Below are positions 45,843 through 56,300 of a DNA stretch of 64,000 nt, one piece after another. The position numbers and the translations under genes are program-made. The stretch is taken from contig NC_047063.1 of the NCBI RefSeq assembly GCF_902459465.1, positions 18,131,685 through 18,195,684 of the forward strand. Reading direction: 5' to 3'. This stretch comes from Asterias rubens (Eukaryota > Echinodermata > Asteroidea > Forcipulatida > Asteriidae). The notes beneath the pieces are model-generated. The model was not told the origin of the DNA, searched no databases, and was given only the letters and a program-made list of their open reading frames with translations. Every line of letters starts with the position of its first letter. The first letter of the stretch is position 1.

Positions 45843-46483
45843 TAATGCCACACGTTGATTAGGGAAACCGACTGAAATGTTCCGCCAGAAATAAACGACA
45901 TGAAAAGGTTATCTTGGGCCTGGTCGGCACCGTGTGTTCTCGAAAGCAAATGGGGTTATTCTAAGAAAAGAAAGTTCGAGGAGAAAGACATTGCAAAAAC
46001 AATCATGTTTGACAAGTTCGTGTAGGCCTAACTAATAACTAATTGTCTATACCTTCTGTCAGAGGACCTTTGCGGTTTCTGTTTGTGAACCCATTGGGCT
46101 ATAGGCATACGTCACAGTTAGCATATTCCCACAAAACTAGCATTGTTTTGATTGACTCGGAACACGGTATTTGAACGATTTGTTTCCAAGTTTTTTCCAA
46201 AAATATTCTCGGGTAAAAACTTCCCTTTGGCAACATCATTAATTATAATACTTACCAATTTCTTCTTTTGCCTTGAGTTAGAGGATTCGCGAGACAACAT
46301 CGACAACTTTACTTATAAGACCGACACAATGGGACACTATTGCCACCCCAAACAACCAAACACACTGCGATCCCATCCCAACCACCGTGACGGTATAAGT
46401 GACGACACAAGTTGTTTCAGTTTGTTTGGTTCAAAGTTATGTGACGTCACAATATACAAACATTCGCGTCCTGACGCATCGAA

Positions 46484-46543
46484 GGGTACGCAACATAGAT
46501 ATAGAATAATTAATTTATTTTAATTCTATATCTATTGTACGCA
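46484..46543. repeat. AT-rich hairpin
   Basis: ATAGATATAGAAT pairs with ATTCTATATCTAT, 17 bp apart. Confidence 0.7.
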
Positions 46544-46544
46544 A

Positions 46545-47050
46545 ACAAACATCAGCCATTGTCTGCAATAAGCGCGCTCGTAGCTGTTGCTGTCAGTAGT
46601 GTTTTTATGAAGAAAACAAGTAAATGCAAACAATTTTAGGACTTATAGTCCAACTGACAGTAGAAGCACAAACAGTTAACAGCTAGCTTCAAAACCAGTG
46701 ATACATTTTACTCAAGGATATACAAAGTTTACCTGTGGCATCAACCAACTCAGTTGATAGTGATAACCTTTTTTTCCTGCAGGTCGTGGAGCCTAAATTC
46801 CAAGCCCTTCTGCTGCTAAGTTACGATAATATGTTATGCATGTGCATGTACAGTGGTGTATTTGATGACTAATGGTTGGCATTGCAAGTTTGTTTTAGTC
46901 TTATCCGGAGCCCGAAAACACAGAACAATACAGGTGAGGTAAAAGGTTATTGACAATCAAGAGTGTGTTGAGTCATGATCGACATTACATACGTAAACCT
47001 CTATCGCGGTGGGGGCCATCACGTGATTTCGGTCATTCAAATCAATCTAA
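46545..47050. other. no gene confirmed
   Basis: A good acceptor (TTTTTTTCCTGCAG, ending 46783) precedes a short open frame. It could be an upstream exon of the PP1-docking gene or nothing. Confidence 0.3.
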
Positions 47051-47055
47051 CCAAA

Positions 47056-47290
47056 CCAAGGCAGTCAGGTTGGCGTAGTGTCGAGTCTTGCCTCGCCATC
47101 CACCTCTGGGACCCCAGTTCGAATCCCACCGGAGGCACTATCAGTGAATGCGTGTATGTTGATTGGGTTTTCAGTCCCTATTGGACTGCTTGGGTTTTCC
47201 CTGGAATAATTCTCTGGGGTTTTCCTCCCACATCTAAAACTGAAATTTCTTCATCATCTTCTCTTCTCGTCTGGCTTTTATTAGAGCGCT
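47056..47290 (+). mobile_element. tRNA-derived SINE, family 2
   Basis: A-box-like TTGGCGTAGTGTCGAGTC, B box AGTTCGAATCCCACC, then GATTGGGTTTTCAGTCCC and GGGGTTTTCCTCCCACATC. Confidence 0.8.
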
Positions 47291-47421
47291 GAGAATATTT
47301 ATCCAGACCCAGAGTCTGGTCTTTGTTGTACACTGAATGTTAGCATACAGGACTGTTGTAGCAGATCGAAAAGAATATTTAAAATTTTTCCCGAAAACTG
47401 TCCACCAGTAATGTTTCCGTG

Positions 47422-47658
47422 ATGAAGAAACTCTACCGTAGATTCCTCACAGCATGCGGCCGTCCATATCGTCGATCTCACCCACCAACATTCTCAATGA
47501 TACCGCGGTCAAGACGTGGAAACACAAAGCATTTATTTGAAGTCAACATTTGGGTACCGCCATGGGTGAGATTTATGCCACAAGGAGATCCATCTGAATC
47601 GTTGGGCTCTACTTCTGGGTCGTCTGTCGTCGATGATCCACCTCCGAAACGGAAATCG
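47422..47658 (+). CDS. PP1-docking candidate, exon 1
   Basis: 79 codons; Arg-rich N-terminus, then VPPWVRFMP and a Ser/Gly tail ending PPPKRKS. Donor GTAAGC from 47659. It starts about 140 bp after a SINE. Confidence 0.55.
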
Positions 47659-50093
47659 GTAAGCCCCAGGTTTTGCTGCATATTTTCCCCTAAACAAACA
47701 GTGGTCAAGTGCCCTCGACTGGCAGAGTGTGGGTTCGAATTCCGGTCATGACATTTGTGTACTTTGCAAATACATAACCATTAATTGCTATGTGCTTTGG
47801 ATGGACTGTAAAACTGTGTAGGTTTCTTACGTTGTATTGCATGGAAAAGAGTCAAATACATGTAGTTAAAAATATTGAATCGCGAAGAAGAGAAAGGGTT
47901 TGCCCCGGTCCGGGCCCAATTTCATATAGCTGCTAAACACAAAACATTGCTTAGCATGAAATATTTTCCTTGATAGAAACAGGATTACCAACCAAATTTC
48001 TACGTGATTTTCAGGAAGCAAGCAATAGCTGAATACCAGTAACAAGCAATATGAAAAAAATGGAAATTTGGTTGGTAATTCTGTTTTTTTTTTTTTTTTT
48101 TTTTTTTTACCAAGGAAGAGATTTCATGCTCAGCAAATTATTGTGCTTAGCAGCTCTATGAAATCGGGCCCAGGTCACGGCTGCTGAAGCATGGAGGAAG
48201 GAATTTCCCCGATAGCTGAAAAAGGTACTACAATAGATTTCATTATTCACAACTATACACTGCTGAAAAGTACTTAAAGTCTCATAATAAAAAGGGTCTT
48301 ATCAAGTTCTAAGGTATCACAAACAAAACTCAAGTAATTTGGTGTACTTTTTGGTTTGTTTGTTAATGGGGGGGGGGGGGGGGGGGGGGTAGTAATAACA
48401 TTTAGGATGTTCATGTTCATGACTCCATTTTAATACTCGTGTTTATGCAGCAAGTTCGAAGACCTACTTTCGACAACAGAGTAAATACGAAGCATATCAA
48501 CAATAATGCAACTGGCAGTCAAAGGTAAGCAATAAATGGTCAACATGGGTTTAGTTTACTTTATTTTCCACACAAAAAACTACATTTTTAAATTCTCAAA
48601 GATCATTCTTAACCATAACACATGTTGAAATAACTCCATTGTTGTTTGCTCCGAAGAGTAAGTGTTCAGTGCAAGAAGAAAGTTCGTTTCGCCTTCCCAT
48701 TAGAAGAAGCCGACAACAGACGCTCCCATCACAATGTGAAAACAGCCGAGCCAAAATTAGGAAGCACGCCCCCTTGTGTCACGAACAGTGATCTTGAGAA
48801 ATTTGAGGCAGCCAGTAAGGGTGAAAGTAACAGGTAAAAGTCAAAATTGTGCCGGTTAACATAACTGTATTGTGACAAGAAATTTGTGTTATTTCATTCC
48901 ATTTCAGTTCGGTTTTATTCACCACTACAAAAACAAAAAAAGAGGCCGAAGACGAGATCTAAGCTGAAACATCAATAATTAGCAATATAATTGACACAAA
49001 CATGGTCTGAACACATTACATGTTTATTTTATTACAATAACAATTTCATTATTTTCCTTCACAAAACAGAGAAATCATTCGGAGTGAGAAGCGAGTTCGC
49101 TTTGTCTTACCCAACAAACAAGCACAACGCAGACAATCCAACTTCACTGTGAGCCCTACCCAGAGACAATCGAGAAGCCTGCCCTCTTGTGGTGTAGAAA
49201 ATGAAGCCGACAAACACGAAGCGCCCGTCAGTCATAAAGGGTATGAACAAAACCTTGTCACAATAAAAAATAAATATTTTATCACATTAGTTTAGATGTC
49301 AACAAAACAGTAAGTGGCCTGACGTTCCAACATTATATCAGAGTGTTTCTCGAAGGCTAAATTTAGTTTAGATGTCATTCAAATCCATGCACCAATGTTC
49401 AAACTGCCTGAAAATCATCTCGGTGCAAATGTAATTTGAAACCAATGTCAGTAATAACTGAAAATTGTCATAAAGGTTTTTTTCTGATGAATAAAGGCAG
49501 TGCACACTATTGGTAATTACTCAAAATAATTATTAGCATAAAACCTCTCTTGGTACAAACGAGTAATGGGGAGAGGTTGATGGTATAAAACATTGTGAGC
49601 AACGGCTCCTTCTGAAGTAATGTAGTTTTCGAGAAAGAAGTAATTTTTCACGAATTTGATTTCGAGACCTCACATTTAGAATTTGGGGTCTCGAAAGCAA
49701 GCATCTGAAAGCACACAACTTCGTGTGGCAAGGTGTTTTTTTTCTTTCATTATTATCTCGCAACTTTGACGACCGATTGAGCTTAAATTTTCACAGGTGT
49801 GTAATTTTATGCATATGCTGAGATACACAAACTGTAAAGGCTAGTCTTTGACAACTACCAATAGTGTCCAGTGTCTTTAAACGTCATCTGCAGCATCATA
49901 AAACATCATAAAACGTCATCTTATTTTCCCATTTTCCTAAAGTAAAGGGATTCTCAGACGATCATCGTTGGTTCAGTCTTCACTATCACCACGAGGGAGG
50001 AAAAACCAACCGATAGCTATCAGTGTTATAACATCCAACCCAGAGGCAGCGCAGGATGAATGCAGCAACGATGCAATAAATAACTGGGTATAA
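47422..50093 (+). CDS. candidate PP1-docking protein, 269 residues, five exons
   Basis: Exons 47422-47658, 48451-48524, 48657-48833, 49070-49240 and 49943-50093 join in frame (810 nt, stop TAA). Each junction is GT-AG and phase-matched. Exons 3 and 4 are both flanked by phase-2 introns, so they are interchangeable modules. Each carries basic-V-R-F then Pro and a later R-R/Q-S: KKKVRF at 110-115 and KRVRF at 170-174. Exon 1 has a weaker copy, WVRF at 48-51. The last exon opens with KGILRRS; GILR (222-225) fits the SILK motif. RVxF plus SILK is the known docking pattern for protein phosphatase 1. The rest is polar and disordered, so a nuclear or cytosolic PP1 regulator is inferred. Exon 1 could instead be internal: a CAG at 47406-47408 keeps the frame open. 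Exon 3's acceptor (CCGAAG) has a poor consensus. Family not otherwise recognised. Confidence 0.65.
47695..47865 (+). mobile_element. SINE family 3 (intron 1 of PP1-docking gene)
   Basis: GTGGGTTCGAATTCCGGTCA then GACATTTGTGT and GATGGACTGTAAA. Confidence 0.65.
47908..48175. repeat. MITE family G, full copy
   Basis: CGGGCCCAATTTCATATAGC and its inverse GCAGCTCTATGAAATCGGGC; contains a 27-T run near 48083-48109. Confidence 0.8.
48367..48390 (+). repeat. poly-G tract, 24 G
   Basis: Longest G run in the window; 60 bp before exon 2 of the PP1-docking gene. Confidence 0.9.
48451..48524 (+). CDS. PP1-docking candidate, exon 2
   Basis: Acceptor TTTATGCAG ends at 48450; donor GTAAGC from 48525. Encodes QVRRPTFDNRVNTKHINNNA and a few further residues. 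Confidence 0.6.
48657..48833 (+). CDS. PP1-docking candidate, exon 3 (VRF module)
   Basis: Encodes KKKVRFAFPLEEADNRRSH and a Thr/Pro-rich tail. Donor GTAAAA from 48834. Parallel in layout to the next exon. Confidence 0.65.
49070..49240 (+). CDS. PP1-docking candidate, exon 4 (VRF module)
   Basis: Acceptor ACAAAACAG ends at 49069; donor GTATGA from 49241. Encodes KRVRFVLPNKQAQRRQSN and a Ser-rich tail. Confidence 0.65.
49491..49881 (+). repeat. MITE family A, copy 12
   Basis: AAAGGCAGTGCACACTATTG to GTGTCCAGTGTCTTTAAA; ends about 60 bp before the terminal exon of the PP1-docking gene. Confidence 0.9.
49943..50093 (+). CDS. PP1-docking candidate, terminal exon (SILK-like motif)
   Basis: Strong pyrimidine acceptor (CCCATTTTCCTAAAG) just after a family A MITE. 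Begins KGILRRSSLVQSSLSPRGRK; 49 codons then TAA. Confidence 0.6.
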
Positions 50094-50211
50094 TTGTGTA
50101 CCCGGAGCCCGGGAACACAGTTCGTAGTAGACTTGACTGAAGTCCCTAAAATGCGGAACAGCTATGTTGGGTGAATGCAGAGCATCACAAAACAATAGTT
50201 TTCTAGCGATG

Positions 50212-50432
50212 GCACGGGATTGGGACTTGAGTCAAGTCCAAGTTCGTAGTGGTATCTTTCCTCGCCTTCCATCTATCTGGACCGTGGTTCGAATCCCATC
50301 TGGGCACCATGTGGATTGGGATTTTAGTCCATTCCCTATATGCGTGTGCTTTCTCGGGAATTTCTCTGTGGTTTTCCTCCAAAATATATGATACTGAAAC
50401 TTACTCCTTTGTCTTTTCTCGATGGGGTTCTT
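50212..50432 (+). mobile_element. SINE family 2, second sense copy
   Basis: B box GGTTCGAATCCCATC at 50286; GGTTTTCCTCCAAAATAT near the end. It may lie in the 3' UTR of the PP1-docking gene. Confidence 0.75.
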
Positions 50433-51570
50433 AGTTTGGTGATTAAGTTCTAGGAGTCCATGGCTTCACAACCATCACAAATGAAATGGAATGAAACACA
50501 TTGTAGAGCAAAGACAAATGGGAACGGTCCGATTTTACCGTTAAGAATTGAACTTTCAAATGAGAAGCCAGGTAGCAGAAAAGAAAATAAATGAATAAAA
50601 CTGAGCCAGGTATAGAGGCATGCTCATAATTATACCGGAATGACCTTCCTCACTAAACACCAATTTGTCTTTTCTTTTTTGATTTTTCACTTGCACATCC
50701 GGGCGTTATATTTGATACATGTGTTCCCCTTTAGTAAAAATCTTAGCATGTTTACATTTGTAATGTTGTCTTTTGTGGTTGCTGTGATTTTATGTGTCTA
50801 ATGGGGGCCAAATGAGAACAGCGGACTATTACGTGGACAAACAAATAATACGAATAAAAAAAAATAAAAATAAAATAAACAAACGCGAAATAAATAAATA
50901 ACAAATCGGATTTGTTTTATCGTAACAATGCTGATACAGTAAAATGTCCTTGAAAATTCACGAACTGCAAAAAACAAACGTTTGTTTCCCACTTAAAAAC
51001 AAAGCAACCCTGTAGGCATGTCCCATGAACAAAATAATATAAAACCATTACACAAATAATGCAATCATTGCTTCAAGCCACAAAATGAAAGATTAACCAA
51101 GTCAAGCATCGACCATCGACCCCGTTTACCTCTCGTCTCTCAAACCGCATACACGCCTGCCAGCGCGTAGTGGAAACCCCTGGAACTCCGGGTCAACTTA
51201 GCAATCAACCCCCAAACAGATGCTAGCTTTCCCCCAGGTCTAACGAGCCTCAGCCCCGCTGCCACACTCACCTCCGGAGCTCCTGATTCCTGGATGAAAC
51301 CATTGCTCTATGATGAAACCAACCTCTCAACTGTTGATAGACTAACCATGTAAAGAGCATCGCCAATGCTTCACAAAGTCATCTCGCTCATCAAACTCGT
51401 GTGAGGACGTTGGAGGTCGCCCTTGTATTTCATCACGCGATGCTGGTTGAACAACTGTCATCTTAACTGTCGGGATTGTTCATATATTTATGCCTTATGC
51501 CGCGTGACAATTTTGTTTTCTGCACTACGAAATTGCCACTGTCGTAGTGCTTTTCAATTGGGAATTGTTT
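50433..51570. other. no gene found
   Basis: AT-rich, then a GC-richer stretch (51110-51300) without domain-bearing ORFs. Possible AATAAA at 50584. Confidence 0.45.
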
Positions 51571-51975
51571 TTCTTAGTCTAAAGGGAATCCTAAACAGCA
51601 GGACAAAAAACTGGGACCGGGTGCCAGTGTTTTTTTTTCATACTCGAATGGGACAAGCCATTGGCCAGTATATTTTTTATTTTTTATATTATAATTCTTC
51701 GGACAAACAATAAAACAAGTACAGGCCGTCCAGGGAAGGGCAAAAGTAAAATAAAAAAAACTGTCATCAAAAAAGATGTGCCCTCCCAGACCCAGCTCAT
51801 AAAAAGTACACATGTATATACTATACAGAAAACATTCTAAAATTGCAGTAAAAATTCGAAAAAAAGATGGCAAGTAAAAAAGATGGCAAATCCGTACGGA
51901 CCTAAACAATAAAGTGCAGCAGGCCGTATCCGAATTGGTGGCTATAGCCAATGGCTACCTCTCTTACTGAGGGTG
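51570..51975. repeat. repeat family O within a larger palindromic block
   Basis: Blocks shared, inverted, with 6435-6578: TTCTTCGGACA, GGCCGTCCAGGGAAGGGCAA, ATGTGCCCTCCCAGACC. Confidence 0.65.
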
Positions 51976-52060
51976 TTGCTAAGGGCATCCTATATTCTAA
52001 CGCATGGTGACGCGAAAATCTAGCCGTAGCCCGTAGCCGTAGACCCAATCTATGTTTTAA
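51976..52060. repeat. AGCCGTAGCC-rich fragment
   Basis: TAGCCGTAGCCCGTAGCCGT; similar short GGCTACG/GTAGCT words occur at 57838-57965. Confidence 0.4.
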
Positions 52061-52554
52061 CAGCAATAGATACTAATATGGTTTGCGACTTCAACGCATG
52101 GTTCCCATCTTTGAAAATCAAATCTACTCGTAATGCAACTGAATGTGTGATTGAGGGTAAAAACCCAACAAAGTTTATTTTGAGAAAGACTGTCATCAAA
52201 GAGACCAAACGGACAAAAACTACATATAATTCATAAGTCTAACAAACATGTAATATTATAAAATATATTCGCAGCCTTTAAGAAATTTGGGCTAAGTTGT
52301 TTCTACATATACAATGACTAGTTTAAATCGTTCTACGTAAGTGGTTTCTATAGGTGATATACTTTAAGAAAACAACAAAATCATACACACGCAGGTACAG
52401 CTCCAGATCACTCAAAACAATTGTCATGAGATTTGATTTGAATAGAACTAAACCCTATAGGCTAAACAAATACAAAATTGGTTCCGGCCTATGTCAGACT
52501 TTTTGGACATTATTGTGACAGCAGTTATGTTTTTACGCCATAATGTAATTATGA

Positions 52555-52835
52555 GCAAACTATGACGTAGAATACGTGTACAAATTCAGAGAGAAGCATG
52601 ACGCCTAGAAATACGTATATAAGTGTGACGTATTACGTACACGAACTATGACGTAGAAAAATACGCATACAAACTCGGGGAGAAGTATGTATATAATTAT
52701 AAACTCGGGGAAGTGTGACGTATAGAAATACCTGTATAAAAACAGACGCCGATAAAATTACCTCGGGAGAACTTATGTGACGTAGAAAATTACGCATACA
52801 AACTCGGGTGAAGTGTGACATAAGTTTACAAACCG
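52555..52835. repeat. degenerate tandem repeat rich in TGACGTA
   Basis: Five to seven units of about 45-55 bp built from TATGACGTAGAAAATACG, CATACAAACTCGGGG and AGAAGTGTG. It lies just 3' of the SOD gene on that gene's strand. Confidence 0.75.
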
Positions 52836-52939
52836 GAAACAAATACAAGAAGGCTTGGTATAAACCTGCAGCGTGATAAGACAAAAATGTATCGGAGACT
52901 ACGGCAGTGATGATGGTATCCTGGATTCAAAATGGCTGA

Positions 52940-53115
52940 CGTTAAACACCGATAGACCCTTTTCGAAACCACGGCTTCGGCTTTGGATTCGCCTTCAGGC
53001 TCCGTCCTCTCGTTTGAAGCACCGTGCACAACTGTCAAAACAACCGAGGGCCAAGCTATCCTGGGCCGAATCTGGAGCCGAAGCCTTGAATTCGAAAAGT
53101 GCCATTGTCATTATT
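52940..53115. repeat. repeat family I
   Basis: CCCTTTTCGAAACCACGGCT at the left and AGCCGAAGCCTTGAATTCGA at the right; matches 63298-63465. Confidence 0.7.
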
Positions 53116-53197
53116 TCAACCGAGTAAAATCATATTGAGCACCATAAGAGTATTTTTCCAAGACGGCCTTTAGACCTTGATCGATGACGTAAACGCT

Positions 53198-53326
53198 TTA
53201 CATATCCTCCCATGCTTTGCCGTCTGACAGGCCGATCACACAGCATCCCAACCTACCACCAGCATTGCCAGTCATCTTGCTATCTTCCTTCCCTCCGTTT
53301 CCCATGTCATCCTCCCCAATATGGAT
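53198..53326 (-). CDS. SOD3-like: SOD gene terminal coding exon
   Basis: Acceptor CATTGCTAG ends at 53327. Encodes [26 protein letters not shown] and ends EDM-TAA (53200-53198). Confidence 0.93.
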   Translation of the reverse strand: MHIGEDDMGNGGKEDSKMTGNAGGRLGCCVIGLSDGKAWEDM

Positions 53327-56300
53327 CTAGCAATGAAGACATGGTAAATGAAACGTCAACAACCTGTGGGTGATCTACTCGCCAACACTTTGCAAAATAT
53401 AACACTAGAAATTGTATGTCAGAGGTTGATGTAGGCCTACGGTATACATGAAAACAATACAATATAATGGAGGCCTTAAAACCCAAGATTCACAATTTCC
53501 TTAAAACTAATCCACCAAACTTACTACAATGGTCCGGCCAATGACCGTATTCTTGCCCACAATGACCGCTTCCTTGTCGCTAAATGACGTCTGCACCATG
53601 CCGGACTCATCCGCCTGGACGTTGCCCCAGTCACCCATGTGCCTGACGTGGAAGAATGATAGGAAAATACAATCATCACTAAGAGAATTGAAATGAATTG
53701 AATCGATTTGCACAGTTTTTGAATATTTAAACAGCTACCTGAGCGGAAGGTTTTTAACGGAAATGGTATTTAGACTTGTTTATAATGCACTTGTTGACCA
53801 TTTTAATGTAATTTTGATATGTTTACACTTCTGAGTTTTTCGTAATTATCGATTAAAAAATCAGGCCCCAACCTAAAGGTTTTGAAAAACTAAAAACACT
53901 TCTGCCGTTGAGAGCGCGCGCCAAAGGACAATGCCGCTGACGTCATTTGTGGGAGTTTGCTTTGTTATACCTCCACGCTGCAACAAAGCGGCTTTACAAA
54001 TTGGAGCTCCCAACTATGACGTTTTAAGAGTGATTACGTAACGGGGCTTTTCGCAAATCTCTCAGAAAAGCACTGGATAAGGGTATTCAAAATGATTGTT
54101 TTTTTACACAATCAAAATCTATTTATAATCATATGACTCGATTTCCTTATTCATTGACAACATTTTTAATGGAACTCAGCAAAGTTCACGACTTGACATT
54201 TTCGTTCAAGCAGGTCTTTAAAGCTTACTCAGCATTTAGCATTGGTAGCTATGGGTGTTGATTTAGTGTAAAAACCAAAATTAATATTCTTTATCCCCGA
54301 TGCAAATTTAACATCTCTATATATCGTTGCGGTACCCGTTGCCAAAACATAGGATTCGAACTGCATCTAGCTACCGGGCAACCTCGGTAGTCTAGTTGGT
54401 AAGACACTGCTCTAGAATTGCAAGGGTCGTAGAGTCGTATAGGTTCGAATCCCACCCGAGTAACATGCCTGTTTTTTTTCTTCACAGGACTCGGGGAAGT
54501 ACTGAGTACACAGTGCTAACACACATCGGTGTATGGGTAAAAACCAAAATTAATATTGAGTTAGTGTGTTGCACCCTTCGCCTAAACACAGTTCGCAGTA
54601 TTATATGAGGTGGGGACACACAGAATCTCCCGCCACATCGGTTTCATGTGCCCCGATGTTTGACGTCAAGATGTTCGGGCTAACTACAAACTAGTCTGAA
54701 CATCTGACATCACACTACGAGGCTCTAGTCTACGTCAACCCTTGTCCATCTCCACATTCATATGTTCGCTCGGCCCCAGCGGCCAGTCTTTTATCAAGGC
54801 GCTGGGATGGGCTAATCGCTTACACAGATTCTTGTTCAGGAAGTACGTCATGCGTACAGTGCATAGAAATATGGTGCAGTGTGAGTGTGATGCATGATGG
54901 GACTGCGCATTATTGAACCAATGACAGTGCATGATACGTTTGCACATCCCAGCACCTTTGGTTAAAGCATGGCGCTGGGGACGAGCAAACTTCATATGCA
55001 GACCCCTGCTGCAAGTGCAGCTGCCAAGCGTCACTTCGGACCAATCAAAGCACAGATATATATAAAGAAAGCTTTACGTCCTTGCAGGTTTATCCAATGA
55101 AAGCTATCCAATGAAAGCGTATCAAATGAAATCACGAGTTCTAAAAAGCAAGTCTGTCTTTATCCTTAGAGGATCATTTTATTACTACAAACCAGAAACA
55201 CTTACCTGTCTGAATCGTAGGGGGCGCTGTGGTTGTTTCCACCAGGATTATAGTGACCTCCAGCTGACCCGCATCCATTCCTCAGGTCGCCGTAGGTGTG
55301 GATGTGTAGACCGTGCTTGCTGTTGGGTTGACTGAATCCGTATAGGAACACCTTCACGTCCATCTGGCCGCCAACTGCCTAAATACAGGTATACATTACA
55401 ACAAACCGATTAAATGGCATTGGACTGTTTATAGTGGCTTCAAAGGAATCCTGAAAAGCATTACGGGAAAGCCCATTCAAAGACTTTTACGAGTTTGGCC
55501 GCCAAAACTTGGAAACTATTAATCTTATTCAGTGAGTGAATGTGTCACATCATCATCTCATTTTGCTTACAAGATTTTGGTTACAAGATCAGGGTACATC
55601 GTACAAGGTGTGAGTTAGTAGAAAAGGATTTATTGTTCTGGCCTGTTTCTATATGGCGCACTACCATCATGGACTTTGCAAATTTTCATGTAAATGTTCA
55701 TACCTTCTTACGTCATCTCCACAGTAATCATGGTTGTACCATTTTGAGAGCAATGTCCTTTCAGTTTACACAGTTTAAATTAGTGCGCATTTTTTAGGCG
55801 TCACAGTATTTACAAAATTACCCTAATTTCATGCGCAATATGAATCCCATAATGGCAAGCGTATAGCAGACAGCTAGCCGTGTGTGACGTCAGTACATGG
55901 ACTTAAAAGTTAGTTAGCAAACCGTTTGGCAAAATTGTCGTGCTCATGTTATGTATTCGTATATAAAGAACTAGTGCATAACCGAAGAGACACGACGAGG
56001 CAAAGATGGCGTGGTTTCTTACCCGTTGACGCATGTCAATATCCCCCACGATTGGTTCATATGTATCTGGATTGTAAATACCATTGGGTACCATCCTGCA
56101 GTGAGCATAGACGTAACCATCACCTGTTTTCAAAAAATTAGAACAATAGACCAATGCATTCAAATTGAAAATTATTATACACATAATGAATGTTTATGAG
56201 TGCAATGGTGCGAATATGTTCATGAGTTGAAAGATGGAATGTTCCATTCAACGAGGCGGAGCCGAGATGAATGGAACATTCCAGCTTTCAACGAATGAAC

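Noticed and set aside
46152..46523. 123-codon plus ORF
   Set aside because: Low-complexity start without ATG in good context; no splice sites link it to the PP1-docking exons.
51574..51951. 125-codon minus ORF, Phe/Leu/Cys rich
   Set aside because: Overlaps repeat family O; the apparent hydrophobicity follows from T-rich DNA.
53953..54100. possible gene in the GC-richer patch near 53910-54060
   Set aside because: No ORF or splice pair stands out; it is inside an SOD intron.
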